Assembly: GCA_030066245.1 (NCBI GenBank)
Contig: JASJBY010000068.1
Location: forward strand, 1 to 11,157
Reading direction: 5' to 3'
Origin: Gammaproteobacteria bacterium
GTDB taxonomy: Bacteria; Pseudomonadota; Gammaproteobacteria; JAABTG01
DNA: 11,157 bases
This document shows, in pieces, positions 1 through 6,478 of this stretch. The translations under genes were made by a program, and so were the position numbers. The notes under the pieces were generated by a model, which saw only the letters and a program-made list of their open reading frames with translations, did no database searches and was not told the DNA's origin. Position 1 is the first letter of the stretch. Each line of letters starts with the position of its first letter.

Positions 1-2
1 AG

Positions 3-161
3 AGTGATATTCTGTCACCTCAGACCGCTCTCCGGTCCATGCGCTTGGGCAGCGGCGCGGATGCCGGATTTGCGGTCGAGGACGAGCCGGGCCGCAGCAG
101 GCTGAGAAGTCCGCGGTATGAGGCGGCGGATTGGTTGTTGAATCGAACGGGGTGTGGTTGA
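3..161 (+). CDS. Possible C-terminal fragment of an upstream gene
   Basis: This frame is open from the left edge and ends with a TGA at 159-161, whose last base is the A of the CYTH gene's ATG (TGATG). Such an overlap is typical of translationally coupled neighbours. It would encode about 52 residues, ending in RYEAADWLLNRTGCG, with no recognised domain. Third-position GC looks only moderately biased, so it could equally be non-coding upstream sequence. An internal ATG at 39 could also start a free-standing 40-residue peptide. I do not recognise it, and the call rests only on the open frame and the overlap. Confidence 0.3.
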   Translation, partial: SDILSPQTALRSMRLGSGADAGFAVEDEPGRSRLRSPRYEAADWLLNRTGCG

Positions 162-628
162 TGGGGACGGAGATAGAGCGAAAGTTCCTGGTATGCGACG
201 ATAGCTGGGAGCCGCAGGCACACCGCGGCACCATATACCGGCAGGGCTACCTGCCCTGCCAGCAGTCGGCATCGGTTCGCGTGCGGGTGGCCGCCGAAAA
301 AGGCTATCTGAACATCAAGAGTGCGGCCTTCTCCGTCCGGCGAAAGGAGTTCGAGTACGAGATCCCGGTGCACGATGCCGAGGACTTGCTGGACACGCTG
401 TGCCAGAAACCCCTGATCGAGAAGATCCGTTACCTGGTGGACTTCGGCAAGCACACCTGGGAAGTGGACGTGTTTGAGGGCGAGAACGACGGCCTCGTCC
501 TGGCCGAGGTGGAGCTCAAATCCCCGGACGAGCCCTTTGAGCTGCCCGGCTGGGCGGGGGAGGAGGTCTCTGACGACCCCCGCTACTACAATCCGTACCT
601 GATTGAGCGTCCTTACAAGACCTGGTAG
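161..628 (+). CDS. CYTH domain (triphosphate tunnel metalloenzyme) protein
   Basis: A 155-residue single-domain CYTH protein. The family folds into an eight-stranded beta tunnel that binds triphosphate-containing substrates with divalent metal; known members hydrolyse tripolyphosphate or nucleoside triphosphates. The N-terminal signature EIERKF gives the ExExK motif (Glu4, Glu6, Lys8). Tunnel-facing charged residues follow in order: Arg40/Arg42 (SVRVRV), Lys53, Glu65/Glu67, Lys88/Arg90 (EKIRY), Glu101/Asp103 (WEVDVF) and Glu116/Glu118 (EVELK). There is no CHAD domain, so it is the short stand-alone type common in proteobacteria. I chose the ATG at 161 because the domain begins right there. 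A TTG at 131 would add ten unconserved residues. GGGG at 149-152 is a modest ribosome site. The true substrate cannot be told from sequence. Confidence 0.9.
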   Translation: MGTEIERKFLVCDDSWEPQAHRGTIYRQGYLPCQQSASVRVRVAAEKGYLNIKSAAFSVRRKEFEYEIPVHDAEDLLDTLCQKPLIEKIRYLVDFGKHTWEVDVFEGENDGLVLAEVELKSPDEPFELPGWAGEEVSDDPRYYNPYLIERPYKTW

Positions 629-704
629 GCGCGCAACCGCATACCACAGAAGCTCGGCGCCGTCCTCGTTCCAGGCAAGCGGCTGGCGGTCCCGGTTTCC
701 CGGC

Positions 705-1100
705 TTACGGCAGATCCTTGCGGTGGGCGCTGACGGCGATGTTGGCAAGCCCCACATCGCGGATATGCGCTATGCCCCTCTCGTCCAGGGCGTCGGCGAG
801 ATGAGAGCCGAAATCTCCGGCAATCAGCAGGCGCACGTGGCGTGCTTCGAGCAGGGCGGCCACCTTGTCACCGATATCCTCGTGCAGATTCGCGAATGGG
901 TTGGGAACAATTTCCCGAAGCTGACCCCGCTCGTCAAAGATCAAGAAGTTCGGCGCATGACCCGCGTGTGTGCTGATCTCGGATGCTTCGTCCAGGCTCA
1001 GCGCGGCGACCGCGACAACTTTTTCCGGGCCCCCACCGGATCTCTCGACGACACCCATCGTTCCCGGCAATAAAACGTTGAGCATGCGGAACCTAAGCAC
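705..1100 (-). CDS. NifX/NifB-type dinitrogenase iron-molybdenum cofactor domain protein
   Basis: A 131-residue protein with the small RNase-H-like domain (PF02579 type) found in NifX, NifY and the NifB C-terminus, where it binds FeMo-cofactor or its precursors. Visible marks are VVAVAALS (first strand), ISTHAGHAPNFLIFD at 42-56 with His45 and His48 at the usual metal-ligand area, then GDKVAALLEARHVRLLIAG and LADALDERGI. No nif gene is nearby, so it is probably one of the many non-nif members of unknown role. The GTG start at 1100 is preceded on its strand by GGAGGG with a 7-base spacer, the best ribosome site available. It adds about 28 residues before the domain. In-frame ATGs at 1085 and 1058 are alternatives with weaker sites. 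It is transcribed away from nfeD and converges on the CYTH gene. Confidence 0.82.
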   Translation of the reverse strand: MLRFRMLNVLLPGTMGVVERSGGGPEKVVAVAALSLDEASEISTHAGHAPNFLIFDERGQLREIVPNPFANLHEDIGDKVAALLEARHVRLLIAGDFGSHLADALDERGIAHIRDVGLANIAVSAHRKDLP

Positions 1101-1207
1101 ATCTTTGCCCTCCAGTAATATCGCTGGCTACAGCGAAGGCGCTGTGCCGTGAAGCGGCAGCTGTTGGCCTGCCTGCAATAAGCTAGCAAGTAACGATAAC
1201 GGACGGA

Positions 1208-1224
1208 AGGCGGCGACGCCGCCT
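1208..1224. promoter_or_regulatory. Perfect inverted repeat in the divergent nifX-like/nfeD spacer
   Basis: AGGCGGC and GCCGCCT form a 7-bp perfect inverted repeat around GAC. It lies in the 170-base spacer between two divergent genes, so it is not placed as a terminator, and no T tract follows on either strand. It could be an operator or an mRNA-leader hairpin. A second, bulged inverted repeat lies at 1141-1161 (GCTG..CCG / CGGCAGC). A possible -10 (TATGCT, 1251-1256) sits only about 15 bases before the nfeD start and lacks a good -35. Confidence 0.3.
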
Positions 1225-1270
1225 GGCTCGTTCGGACGGGGCACTTGCGGTATGCTAGGGCCTGTTCACC

Positions 1271-2725
1271 ATGCCACCCAGCCACGACAGAATCCGTTTG
1301 CGCCAACCGCGGTCTTTCCGCCGCGGGTTCGGGCGCCGCGCGACAAGCTGGCCCCATAGTCTCTGGACCTTAGCTTTCGTTCTGATGTCGGCGTTTGCAG
1401 CGCTGCTCCACGCCGACGCTCAGAAAAGCGAGATACTGCTGCTCGACATCAAGGGCGCTATCGGTCCGGCAACCTCGGACTATGTCTCCCGCAGCCTGGA
1501 TTACGCGGAGGACCAAAACGTTGAACTCGTGATCCTGCGCATGGACACCCCGGGCGGACTGGATTCTTCCATGCGAGACATCATCAAACGCATCGTTGCC
1601 GCCAAGGTGCCGGTGGCAAGCTTCGTTGCCCCCAGCGGGGCCAGGGCAGCCAGCGCGGGCACGTATATCTTGTACGCAAGTCATGTGGCGGCCATGGCGC
1701 CAGCCACCAACCTCGGCGCTGCGACGCCCGTGCAGATATCACCCGGCCTGTCACCATCGCCCACGCCTGCGCCTGAGAAGCAGGGTGAGGGGGAGGATGC
1801 TGCAGAGGGTGAGGGCGACAAGGAAGCGCCCGCCGAACCCATGAAGCAGAAGATCGTCAACGACGCGGCGGCTTACATTCGCGGCTTGGCGGAGATGCGG
1901 GGGCGGAATGCCGAATGGGCTGAGAAAGCGGTGCGCGAGGCGGCCAGTCTGAGCGCCTCGGATGCCCTGGAGCAAGGGGTTATTGACTTCAAGGCGGATG
2001 ACGTCCCAGATCTGCTGCGGGCCATGGATAGTCACCAGGTGACGGTGCTCGGCGAGCCCCGGGTGTTGACCACGGAAGGAGCGATAGTCACTCCGCTGGC
2101 ACCGGACTGGCGCAGCCGGTTTCTGTCTATCATCACCAACCCTAACGTGGCCTACATCCTGATGCTGCTCGGCATCTACGGTCTGTTTTTCGAGCTGTCC
2201 AACCCCGGCAATATTCTGCCCGGCGTGGCTGGTGCCATCTGTCTGCTACTGGCTCTATATGCCTTCCAGGTTTTACCGGTCAACTATGCCGGGTTGGCTC
2301 TGATGATTCTGGGAATTGCTTTCATGATAGGCGAGGCATTCGTGCCGAGCTTTGGTGCGCTGGGTATCGGCGGGGCCATCGCTTTCGTCGTGGGTTCGCT
2401 GATTCTCATGGAGACGGATGTTGAGGAGTACACCATTTCCGTGCCATTGGTGGTGGGCTTCGCGCTCGCCAGCGTCGCGTTTTTTTCGCTGGTTGTGAGT
2501 ATGGTTGCAAAGCTCCGCCGCAAACCCGTTGTGAGCGGTCAGGAGGAAATGGTGGGGAGCGTCGGCGAGGTGCTGGAGCCTGTGGACGGGCAAGAGAGGG
2601 TGCGCGTGCACGGCGAGATATGGGGTGCGCGGGCAGCAGAGTCACTCGGCCGCGGTCAGAGGGTGCGTGTCAAAGCTATCGACGGGCTGGTGCTGGTGGT
2701 GGAAGCCGAGCCTGAGGAGGACTGA
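1271..2725 (+). CDS. nfeD: NfeD-family membrane-bound serine protease (long form)
   Basis: A 484-residue long NfeD: ClpP-like serine protease domain, membrane domain, then C-terminal OB fold. Relatives such as archaeal PH1510 cleave the C-terminus of their partner stomatin with a Ser/Lys dyad. An Arg-rich N-terminus precedes a signal-like helix (about 31-50), placing the protease outside the cytoplasm. The family signature MDTPGG is at 91-96. The nucleophile is Ser128 in ARAASAGTY, and the likely general base is Lys194 in KQKIVN. A Pro/Glu/Gly-rich insert at about 156-191 separates them. About five membrane segments follow between 288 and 412, and the NfeD C-terminal domain (WGARAAE...RVRVKAIDGL) fills 421-484. 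The ATG at 1271 has a weak TAGGG upstream. The next gene, a stomatin, starts one base after the stop, the classic pairing. Confidence 0.93.
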   Translation: MPPSHDRIRLRQPRSFRRGFGRRATSWPHSLWTLAFVLMSAFAALLHADAQKSEILLLDIKGAIGPATSDYVSRSLDYAEDQNVELVILRMDTPGGLDSSMRDIIKRIVAAKVPVASFVAPSGARAASAGTYILYASHVAAMAPATNLGAATPVQISPGLSPSPTPAPEKQGEGEDAAEGEGDKEAPAEPMKQKIVNDAAAYIRGLAEMRGRNAEWAEKAVREAASLSASDALEQGVIDFKADDVPDLLRAMDSHQVTVLGEPRVLTTEGAIVTPLAPDWRSRFLSIITNPNVAYILMLLGIYGLFFELSNPGNILPGVAGAICLLLALYAFQVLPVNYAGLALMILGIAFMIGEAFVPSFGALGIGGAIAFVVGSLILMETDVEEYTISVPLVVGFALASVAFFSLVVSMVAKLRRKPVVSGQEEMVGSVGEVLEPVDGQERVRVHGEIWGARAAESLGRGQRVRVKAIDGLVLVVEAEPEED

Positions 2726-2726
2726 T

Positions 2727-3482
2727 ATGGCTTTTCTCTATGCGTTGGCCATTCTTCTGTTTCTGCTGTTTATTTCCTTCCGTATCCTGCGGGAGTACGA
2801 GCGCGGCGTCATCTTCATGCTTGGCCGCTTCTGGAAGGTGAAAGGGCCAGGTCTCATCATCGTGGTGCCGATCATCCAGCAGATGGTGCGGGTGGACCTG
2901 CGCACCATAGTGATGGATGTCCCCAGTCAGGACGTCATTTCGCGGGACAATGTCTCCGTCAAGGTGAACGCGGTCATCTATTTTCGGGTCATCGATCCCG
3001 AAAGGGCGATTATCCAGGTGGAGAATTTCGACATGGCCACCAGCCAGCTTGCGCAAACCACCCTGCGCTCGGTGCTCGGACAGCACGAGCTGGACGAGAT
3101 GCTGTCGGAGCGGGACAAGCTGAACGTCGACATTCAGCAGATCCTGGACAAGCAGACCGACACTTGGGGCATCAAGGTATCGAACGTCGAAATCAAGCAC
3201 GTGGATCTGGACGAGAGCATGATCCGGGCCATCGCCCGACAGGCCGAGGCGGAACGCATGCGCCGCGCCAAGGTGATTAACGCCGAGGGCGAGCTGCAGG
3301 CCTCCGAGAAGCTCTCCCAGGCGGCTGCCGTGCTCGCGCGGGAAAGAAACGCTATTACGCTGCGCTACTTGCAGACCATGCTGGACCTGTCCAGCGAGAG
3401 AAACTCCACCGTGGTGTTTCCGGTGCCCATCGACCTGCTCGAGACCGTTGGCAAGCTAGCGGAGAAAGTAAAGGGCGCATGA
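2727..3482 (+). CDS. Stomatin-like SPFH/Band 7 membrane protein
   Basis: A 251-residue slipin-type stomatin, a membrane-anchored oligomeric scaffold that organises membrane microdomains and is the known substrate of the NfeD protease. Residues 3-18 form the hydrophobic anchor. The SPFH domain follows: REYERGVIFMLGRF (22-35), KGPGL (39-43), VDLRT (56-60), then the stomatin signature at 167-200, including RRAKVINAEGE and ASEKLSQAA. The tail, with TVVFPVP at 228-234, is hydrophobic, as is common in proteolysed stomatins. I chose the ATG at 2727 because GAGGAGG at 2714-2720 sits at the right distance and the membrane anchor begins there. Longer in-frame starts run into nfeD coding sequence. Its stop overlaps the cupin start by four bases. 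Confidence 0.94.
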   Translation: MAFLYALAILLFLLFISFRILREYERGVIFMLGRFWKVKGPGLIIVVPIIQQMVRVDLRTIVMDVPSQDVISRDNVSVKVNAVIYFRVIDPERAIIQVENFDMATSQLAQTTLRSVLGQHELDEMLSERDKLNVDIQQILDKQTDTWGIKVSNVEIKHVDLDESMIRAIARQAEAERMRRAKVINAEGELQASEKLSQAAAVLARERNAITLRYLQTMLDLSSERNSTVVFPVPIDLLETVGKLAEKVKGA

Positions 3483-3844
3483 GCGGCGGCCGTTCACGCC
3501 ATGCCCAGGTCGTCCCCTATGTCACCAAGGATGGCACGCTCGTTCGGGAACTCATGCATCCTCAAGTGCACGGCAACCGTCTTCAGAGCCTGGCGGAGGC
3601 CGTGTTGGCGCCCGGACAGGAGAGCCGGCTCCACCGGCACCACAAGAGCGAAGAGGTTTACCACGTCACTGGCGGCGAGGGTCACATGACCCTCGGCCGA
3701 GATCGCTTCGGGGTGCGGGCTGAGGATACAGTGTCTATCGCGCCGGGCATGCCCCACAGACTGAGCAACAACGGAAGCAAGGCGCTGCACGTGCTCTGCT
3801 GCTGCGCGCCGCCGTACGCTCACGACGACACGGAGCTGTTGTAG
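3479..3844 (+). CDS. Small single-domain cupin protein
   Basis: A 121-residue cytoplasmic protein with one cupin beta-barrel. Cupin motif 1 is GQESRLHRHHKSEEVYHV, with likely metal ligands His52, His54 and Glu58. Motif 2 is APGMPHRLSNNG, with His93 as the fourth ligand. The tail LHVLCCCAPPY (103-113) resembles the LCxCxPPY ending of mannose-6-phosphate isomerase-like cupins, here as three consecutive cysteines (107-109). The family includes isomerases, dioxygenases and sugar-binding proteins, so the substrate is not predictable. The ATG at 3479 overlaps the stomatin stop as ATGA, which implies translational coupling. The link to membrane quality control is inferred from position only. Confidence 0.9.
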   Translation: MSGGRSRHAQVVPYVTKDGTLVRELMHPQVHGNRLQSLAEAVLAPGQESRLHRHHKSEEVYHVTGGEGHMTLGRDRFGVRAEDTVSIAPGMPHRLSNNGSKALHVLCCCAPPYAHDDTELL

Positions 3845-3880
3845 AGAGCTGGCCCACCGAAGTTGGAACAGGAGTCGCCC

Positions 3881-4666
3881 GTGTCATTCGTCTCTCTCCG
3901 GAAGCTCAAGCGGGAAGCCGTCCCCTTGCTCTTTTTTGGCACGGTTGTCTCGGTGAAGTCGTATTTCCTGTTCAAGACGCTGTTCTTGGACGGGGGCTTC
4001 GCGCAGATTTCCTACATGCTCCAGCACGGCGATACGGCTGGTCCGGGCGCGAGCTTCGCCCTTGCCAACATGCTGACATACGTCTTCTATACGCTCATCG
4101 CCATTCTGTTCGACGCGCTGGTGTTCTACAGCTATCTCATTCGACACGAGCCGGTGAACCGGGCACGCGGCTTCTGGGAGACCGTCTACCCGTTGGCGAC
4201 GGTGCTCATCCCGGTCACCGGTTTCACCCTGCTGGCTATACCCGACATTCGCGCGGCACTCCCTGCCTACGACCTGCGCTCGCTGGCGATCCAGTATCAG
4301 CTGACACCGGCCTTCTTCATGTCGCTGAACGTGGTGGCGCTTGTGATAGGTGCCGTGGGCGCGGCGCTCAGCTTCATATCACTCTGGTCCCTCAAGAAGT
4401 CGTTCAGTCTGATGACGGAGATACGGGTATTGGTGACCACCGGGCTGTACAGGCGCATACGCCACCCCCTCTATATGTCCGAGATTATCCATGTGTTCGG
4501 CATCGCCGTGCTTTCCGGTACGCCGGTCGGCCTGTGGCTATTCGCGCTTGCGGTGGCCATGCAGGTAATCAGGGCCAAGATCGAGGAAAAAAAATTCCTC
4601 AGGACCGTTCCCGAATACGCCGCCTTCAAGAGCCGCACCGGATTCCTATGGCCGAAACTCCTGTAG
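3881..4666 (+). CDS. Isoprenylcysteine carboxyl methyltransferase-like (ICMT/PEMT fold) membrane protein
   Basis: A 261-residue integral membrane protein with about five or six membrane segments (roughly 12-34, 62-88, 102-121, 146-170, 203-229). The C-terminal third carries the ICMT/phospholipid methyltransferase signature: LVTTGLYRRIRHPLYMSE at 184-201, then RAKIEEKKFL at 231-240 and an aromatic EYAAFKSRTGFLWP near the end, regions that bind S-adenosylmethionine in this family. Bacteria lack prenylated proteins of the eukaryotic type, so the acceptor is unknown; a lipid or a small isoprenoid is possible. I prefer the GTG at 3881, which has AGGAG at 3870-3874. A TTG at 3863 would add six residues without a ribosome site. 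An A8 run near its 3' end is described separately. It follows the cupin by 36 bases. Confidence 0.85.
   Translation: MSFVSLRKLKREAVPLLFFGTVVSVKSYFLFKTLFLDGGFAQISYMLQHGDTAGPGASFALANMLTYVFYTLIAILFDALVFYSYLIRHEPVNRARGFWETVYPLATVLIPVTGFTLLAIPDIRAALPAYDLRSLAIQYQLTPAFFMSLNVVALVIGAVGAALSFISLWSLKKSFSLMTEIRVLVTTGLYRRIRHPLYMSEIIHVFGIAVLSGTPVGLWLFALAVAMQVIRAKIEEKKFLRTVPEYAAFKSRTGFLWPKLL
4588..4594 (+). other. A AAA AAA slippery heptamer near the methyltransferase 3' end
   Basis: The codons GAG GAA AAA AAA TTC contain eight consecutive A's (4587-4594). In the methyltransferase frame they form an A AAA AAA heptamer in the phase that favours -1 slippage. The -1 frame is open from here through the DUF1992 stop at 5073, so slippage would fuse the two proteins. 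The run also lies between GAGGAA and TTCCTC, an inverted repeat with an A6 loop (4583-4600). Whether slippage happens is unknown; the feature is the sequence arrangement only. Confidence 0.35.
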
Positions 4667-4671
4667 TGTCC

Positions 4672-5073
4672 ATGATCGTCGACAACATCGCGGAGGCTCA
4701 GATTCGCCGCGCCATTGAGCGAGGCGAGCTGGACGACTTGCCCGGAGCAGGAAAACCCCTGGTGTGGGAAGACGACGCCTTGGTGCCCGAAGAGCTGCGG
4801 ATGGCTTACCGTGTGCTGAAGAACGCCGGCTGTGTCCCGGAAGCGGTGCGCCTGCGGGCGCGAATCGGGGAGCTAGAGCAAGTCATTCGCCGGCTTGAAG
4901 GGGAGGCGCACGCCCACGCCTCGCAGCGGCTCGAGATGCTGCGCGCCCGCCTCGCCGCGCAGCACGGTGACCGTATGAACCTGCAGCTCGAAGAGCAGTA
5001 CCGGAGGAAAGTGCTGGAGAAAATGGGGAGAAGACGCCGCTCAGGGCCGTCGGATGGGGGGCAGTTGGCGTGA
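4672..5073 (+). CDS. DUF1992 (YhdN / DnaJC28-conserved domain) protein
   Basis: A 133-residue soluble protein of the DUF1992 family, like E. coli YhdN; the molecular function is unknown. The conserved core is clear: AEAQIRRAIERGELDDLPGAGKPL at about 6-29 (the GE-x-DxLPGxGKPL motif), then VPEELRMAYRVLKNAGCVPE at about 38-57. A charged helical stretch, probably a coiled coil, fills about 63-125 and ends in a basic RRRR segment. I chose the ATG at 4672 because it matches the usual short lead before AEAQ. A GTG at 4666 (overlapping the previous TAG) and an ATG at 4648 (inside the methyltransferase gene) are alternatives, and none has a strong ribosome site, consistent with translational coupling. 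Its stop overlaps the next gene's GTG by four bases. Confidence 0.88.
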   Translation: MIVDNIAEAQIRRAIERGELDDLPGAGKPLVWEDDALVPEELRMAYRVLKNAGCVPEAVRLRARIGELEQVIRRLEGEAHAHASQRLEMLRARLAAQHGDRMNLQLEEQYRRKVLEKMGRRRRSGPSDGGQLA

Positions 5074-5939
5074 AGGTAGCCTTGTTGGGAACAGGTCTCA
5101 TGGGAGCACCCATGGCGCTGCGTCTGTCGGCCGCTGGCGATGATGTTACCGTGTACAACCGCAGTCGACACAGGGCGGAAGCCCTGGCATCGGAGGGAGT
5201 GCAGCTGGCGGACACCCCGGCAGATGCCGTTCAGGCTGCAGATTATGTTTTGCTCACCCTCAGCGATGCGGCGGCCATCCGAGACACCCTACTTCAGGGC
5301 CCGGCTGGGCGGGCGCTTGAGGGCCGTACGGTCATTCAGATGGGTACCATAGGGCCCGAGGAAAGTCGGCAGCTTCTCGGTCAGGTGCGCAACGCAGGCG
5401 GGACCTACCTGGAGGCGCCCATGCTCGGGAGCATTCCAGAGGCCAGGGCGGGCACGCTCATCGTCATGGTGGGCAGCACCCTAGAGCAGTTCGAAAGCTG
5501 TCGGAGTTTGCTGCAGCGCTTCGGCCCGGATCCGATTCTGATAGGGCCTGTCGGCCACGCGGCCGCTGTGAAGCTGGCACTCAACCAGCTGATAGCCTCG
5601 TTGACGGCGGCCTTCGGCCTGAGCCTGGGTTTCGTGCGGAGACAAGGCGTGGCAGCAGAGACCTTTATGGCGATTCTGCGGGGAAGCGCACTGTACGCGC
5701 CCACCTTCGACAAGAAGCTGGCGCGTATGCTGAGCCAGGACTACGCCGGCCCGAATTTCCCGACCAAGCACCTGGCCAAGGACGTAGATCTGTTTTTGGC
5801 CGAGAGCGAGCCCCTGGAGCTGGACACACGCCATCTCGAAGGCGTGCGCAAAACCATTCAGGCCACCCTCGAGCGGGGCATGGCGGAAGCCGACTACTCG
5901 GCTCTGTTCGATGCCCTGACGGTGCGGCCTTCTGCGTGA
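5070..5939 (+). CDS. NAD(P)-dependent oxidoreductase, 3-hydroxyisobutyrate dehydrogenase family
   Basis: A 289-residue beta-hydroxyacid dehydrogenase. Members reduce or oxidise short hydroxy acids and semialdehydes with NAD(P). The N-terminal Rossmann motif is LLGTGLMGAPMA at 5-16, and the second strand ends in VYNRSRHRAE, where Arg31/Arg33 next to Asn30 would suit NADPH rather than NADH. The substrate loop reads EAPMLGSIPEARAG (115-128) in place of the canonical DAPVSGG. The catalytic lysine is Lys168 in AAVKLALNQL with Asn172 nearby, and Lys233 lies in FPTKHLAKDVDL. It resembles the glyoxylate/succinic semialdehyde reductase branch more than true HIBADH, but the substrate is open. The GTG start at 5070 overlaps the DUF1992 TGA and has G6 at 5056-5061. 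It is the last gene of the operon. Confidence 0.9.
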   Translation: MKVALLGTGLMGAPMALRLSAAGDDVTVYNRSRHRAEALASEGVQLADTPADAVQAADYVLLTLSDAAAIRDTLLQGPAGRALEGRTVIQMGTIGPEESRQLLGQVRNAGGTYLEAPMLGSIPEARAGTLIVMVGSTLEQFESCRSLLQRFGPDPILIGPVGHAAAVKLALNQLIASLTAAFGLSLGFVRRQGVAAETFMAILRGSALYAPTFDKKLARMLSQDYAGPNFPTKHLAKDVDLFLAESEPLELDTRHLEGVRKTIQATLERGMAEADYSALFDALTVRPSA

Positions 5940-6060
5940 GAGTGCTACTTGCGGTGCCGCAGGGTTTCCGAGCGGGCCAGCGTCCCGCCAGTGCTCATGC
6001 CGCTCGTTTGCCAGGCGTTCCGTGGGTGGGATAGACGTCCCATGACCCGACGCACGCTCG

Positions 6061-6078
6061 GCGCTAGCGCTAGTTTTT
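6061..6078 (+). terminator. Weak candidate terminator after the nfeD operon
   Basis: GCGCTAGCGC (6061-6070) is a perfect palindrome, overlapped by a second one, CTAGCGCTAG (6064-6073). It is followed directly by T5 at 6074-6078 on the plus strand, 121-139 bases after the reductase stop. As RNA the stem is short with a tight loop, so it would be a poor terminator. It also overlaps the DUF1820 stop codon on the other strand. Confidence 0.25.
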
Positions 6079-6411
6079 GCCCGGGTTGCCCCCCGGCGGA
6101 AAGGTAGGGACGGGAAACGGGGTCACTTTCTCCCCTTCGTCCGGGGAGATAATCTTGTTGGCGCCCTCTTTTTCGACTTCGTCCACGCGCACTACGGCGT
6201 GCATGGGGATGTAGGTGCGCCTGACGCCCGCGAACTCCGCTTTCAGCCGCTCCTCCGCCGGATCGACCAGAACCGCTGAGCGCTCTCCGAATATCAGCTC
6301 TCCGATTTCGATGAAGCCGAACATATCGCTTTGTCCCACATGGCGTGCGTGCACTTCGTAAATCTTGCCGTGGTTGTGGAAAACTATGCGGTAGACGCGT
6401 TGGTTGGCCAT
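6070..6411 (-). CDS. DUF1820 family protein
   Basis: A 113-residue soluble protein matching the gammaproteobacterial DUF1820 family, whose function is unknown. Recognisable conserved blocks are YRIVFHNHGKIYEVHAR (7-23), QSDMFGFIEIGELIFGER (27-44), VLVDPAEERLKAEFAGV (47-63), YIPMHAVVRVDEVEKEG (67-83), and the usual Pro-rich ending TPFPVP (97-102). The length is normal for the family. The ATG at 6411 fits the family start; no strong Shine-Dalgarno precedes it. A perfect TATAAT on its strand (6443-6448) could be its -10. It is divergent from hsp20 and convergent with the reductase gene. Confidence 0.9.
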   Translation of the reverse strand: MANQRVYRIVFHNHGKIYEVHARHVGQSDMFGFIEIGELIFGERSAVLVDPAEERLKAEFAGVRRTYIPMHAVVRVDEVEKEGANKIISPDEGEKVTPFPVPTFPPGGNPGKN

Positions 6412-6442
6412 AGAATTTCGGCTAGCTGCATGAAAGGGTCAC

Positions 6443-6448
6443 ATTATA
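6443..6448 (-). promoter_or_regulatory. Candidate -10 box for the DUF1820 gene
   Basis: The minus strand reads TATAAT here, a perfect sigma-70 -10 hexamer, 31 bases before the DUF1820 ATG. At 16-18 base spacing I find no good TTGACA-like -35, so this is a half-supported promoter. Confidence 0.4.
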
Positions 6449-6478
6449 TCCGGTCGGCCATGCCGTGCACGCGGCGGT

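Noticed and set aside
671..686. CCAG...CTGG hairpin between the CYTH and NifX-like stops as a terminator
   Set aside because: Short stem with an internal mismatch and no T tract on either strand.
20..757. Long minus-strand open frame (245 codons) opposite the CYTH gene
   Set aside because: It mirrors the CYTH gene and the spacer; it has no recognisable domain and reflects GC-rich codon bias. The CYTH reading has clear family motifs.
603..1073. Plus-strand open frame opposite the NifX-like gene
   Set aside because: The minus strand carries the recognisable NifX-type domain with a good ribosome site; the plus frame has neither.
2480..2486. T7 run in nfeD as a slippage site
   Set aside because: It encodes Phe-Phe in a membrane helix, and I see no partner frame that would give a meaningful product.
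5972..5988. GCGGG/CCCGC hairpin after the reductase gene as a terminator
   Set aside because: Five-bp stem with no following T run, so it cannot be called as an intrinsic terminator.
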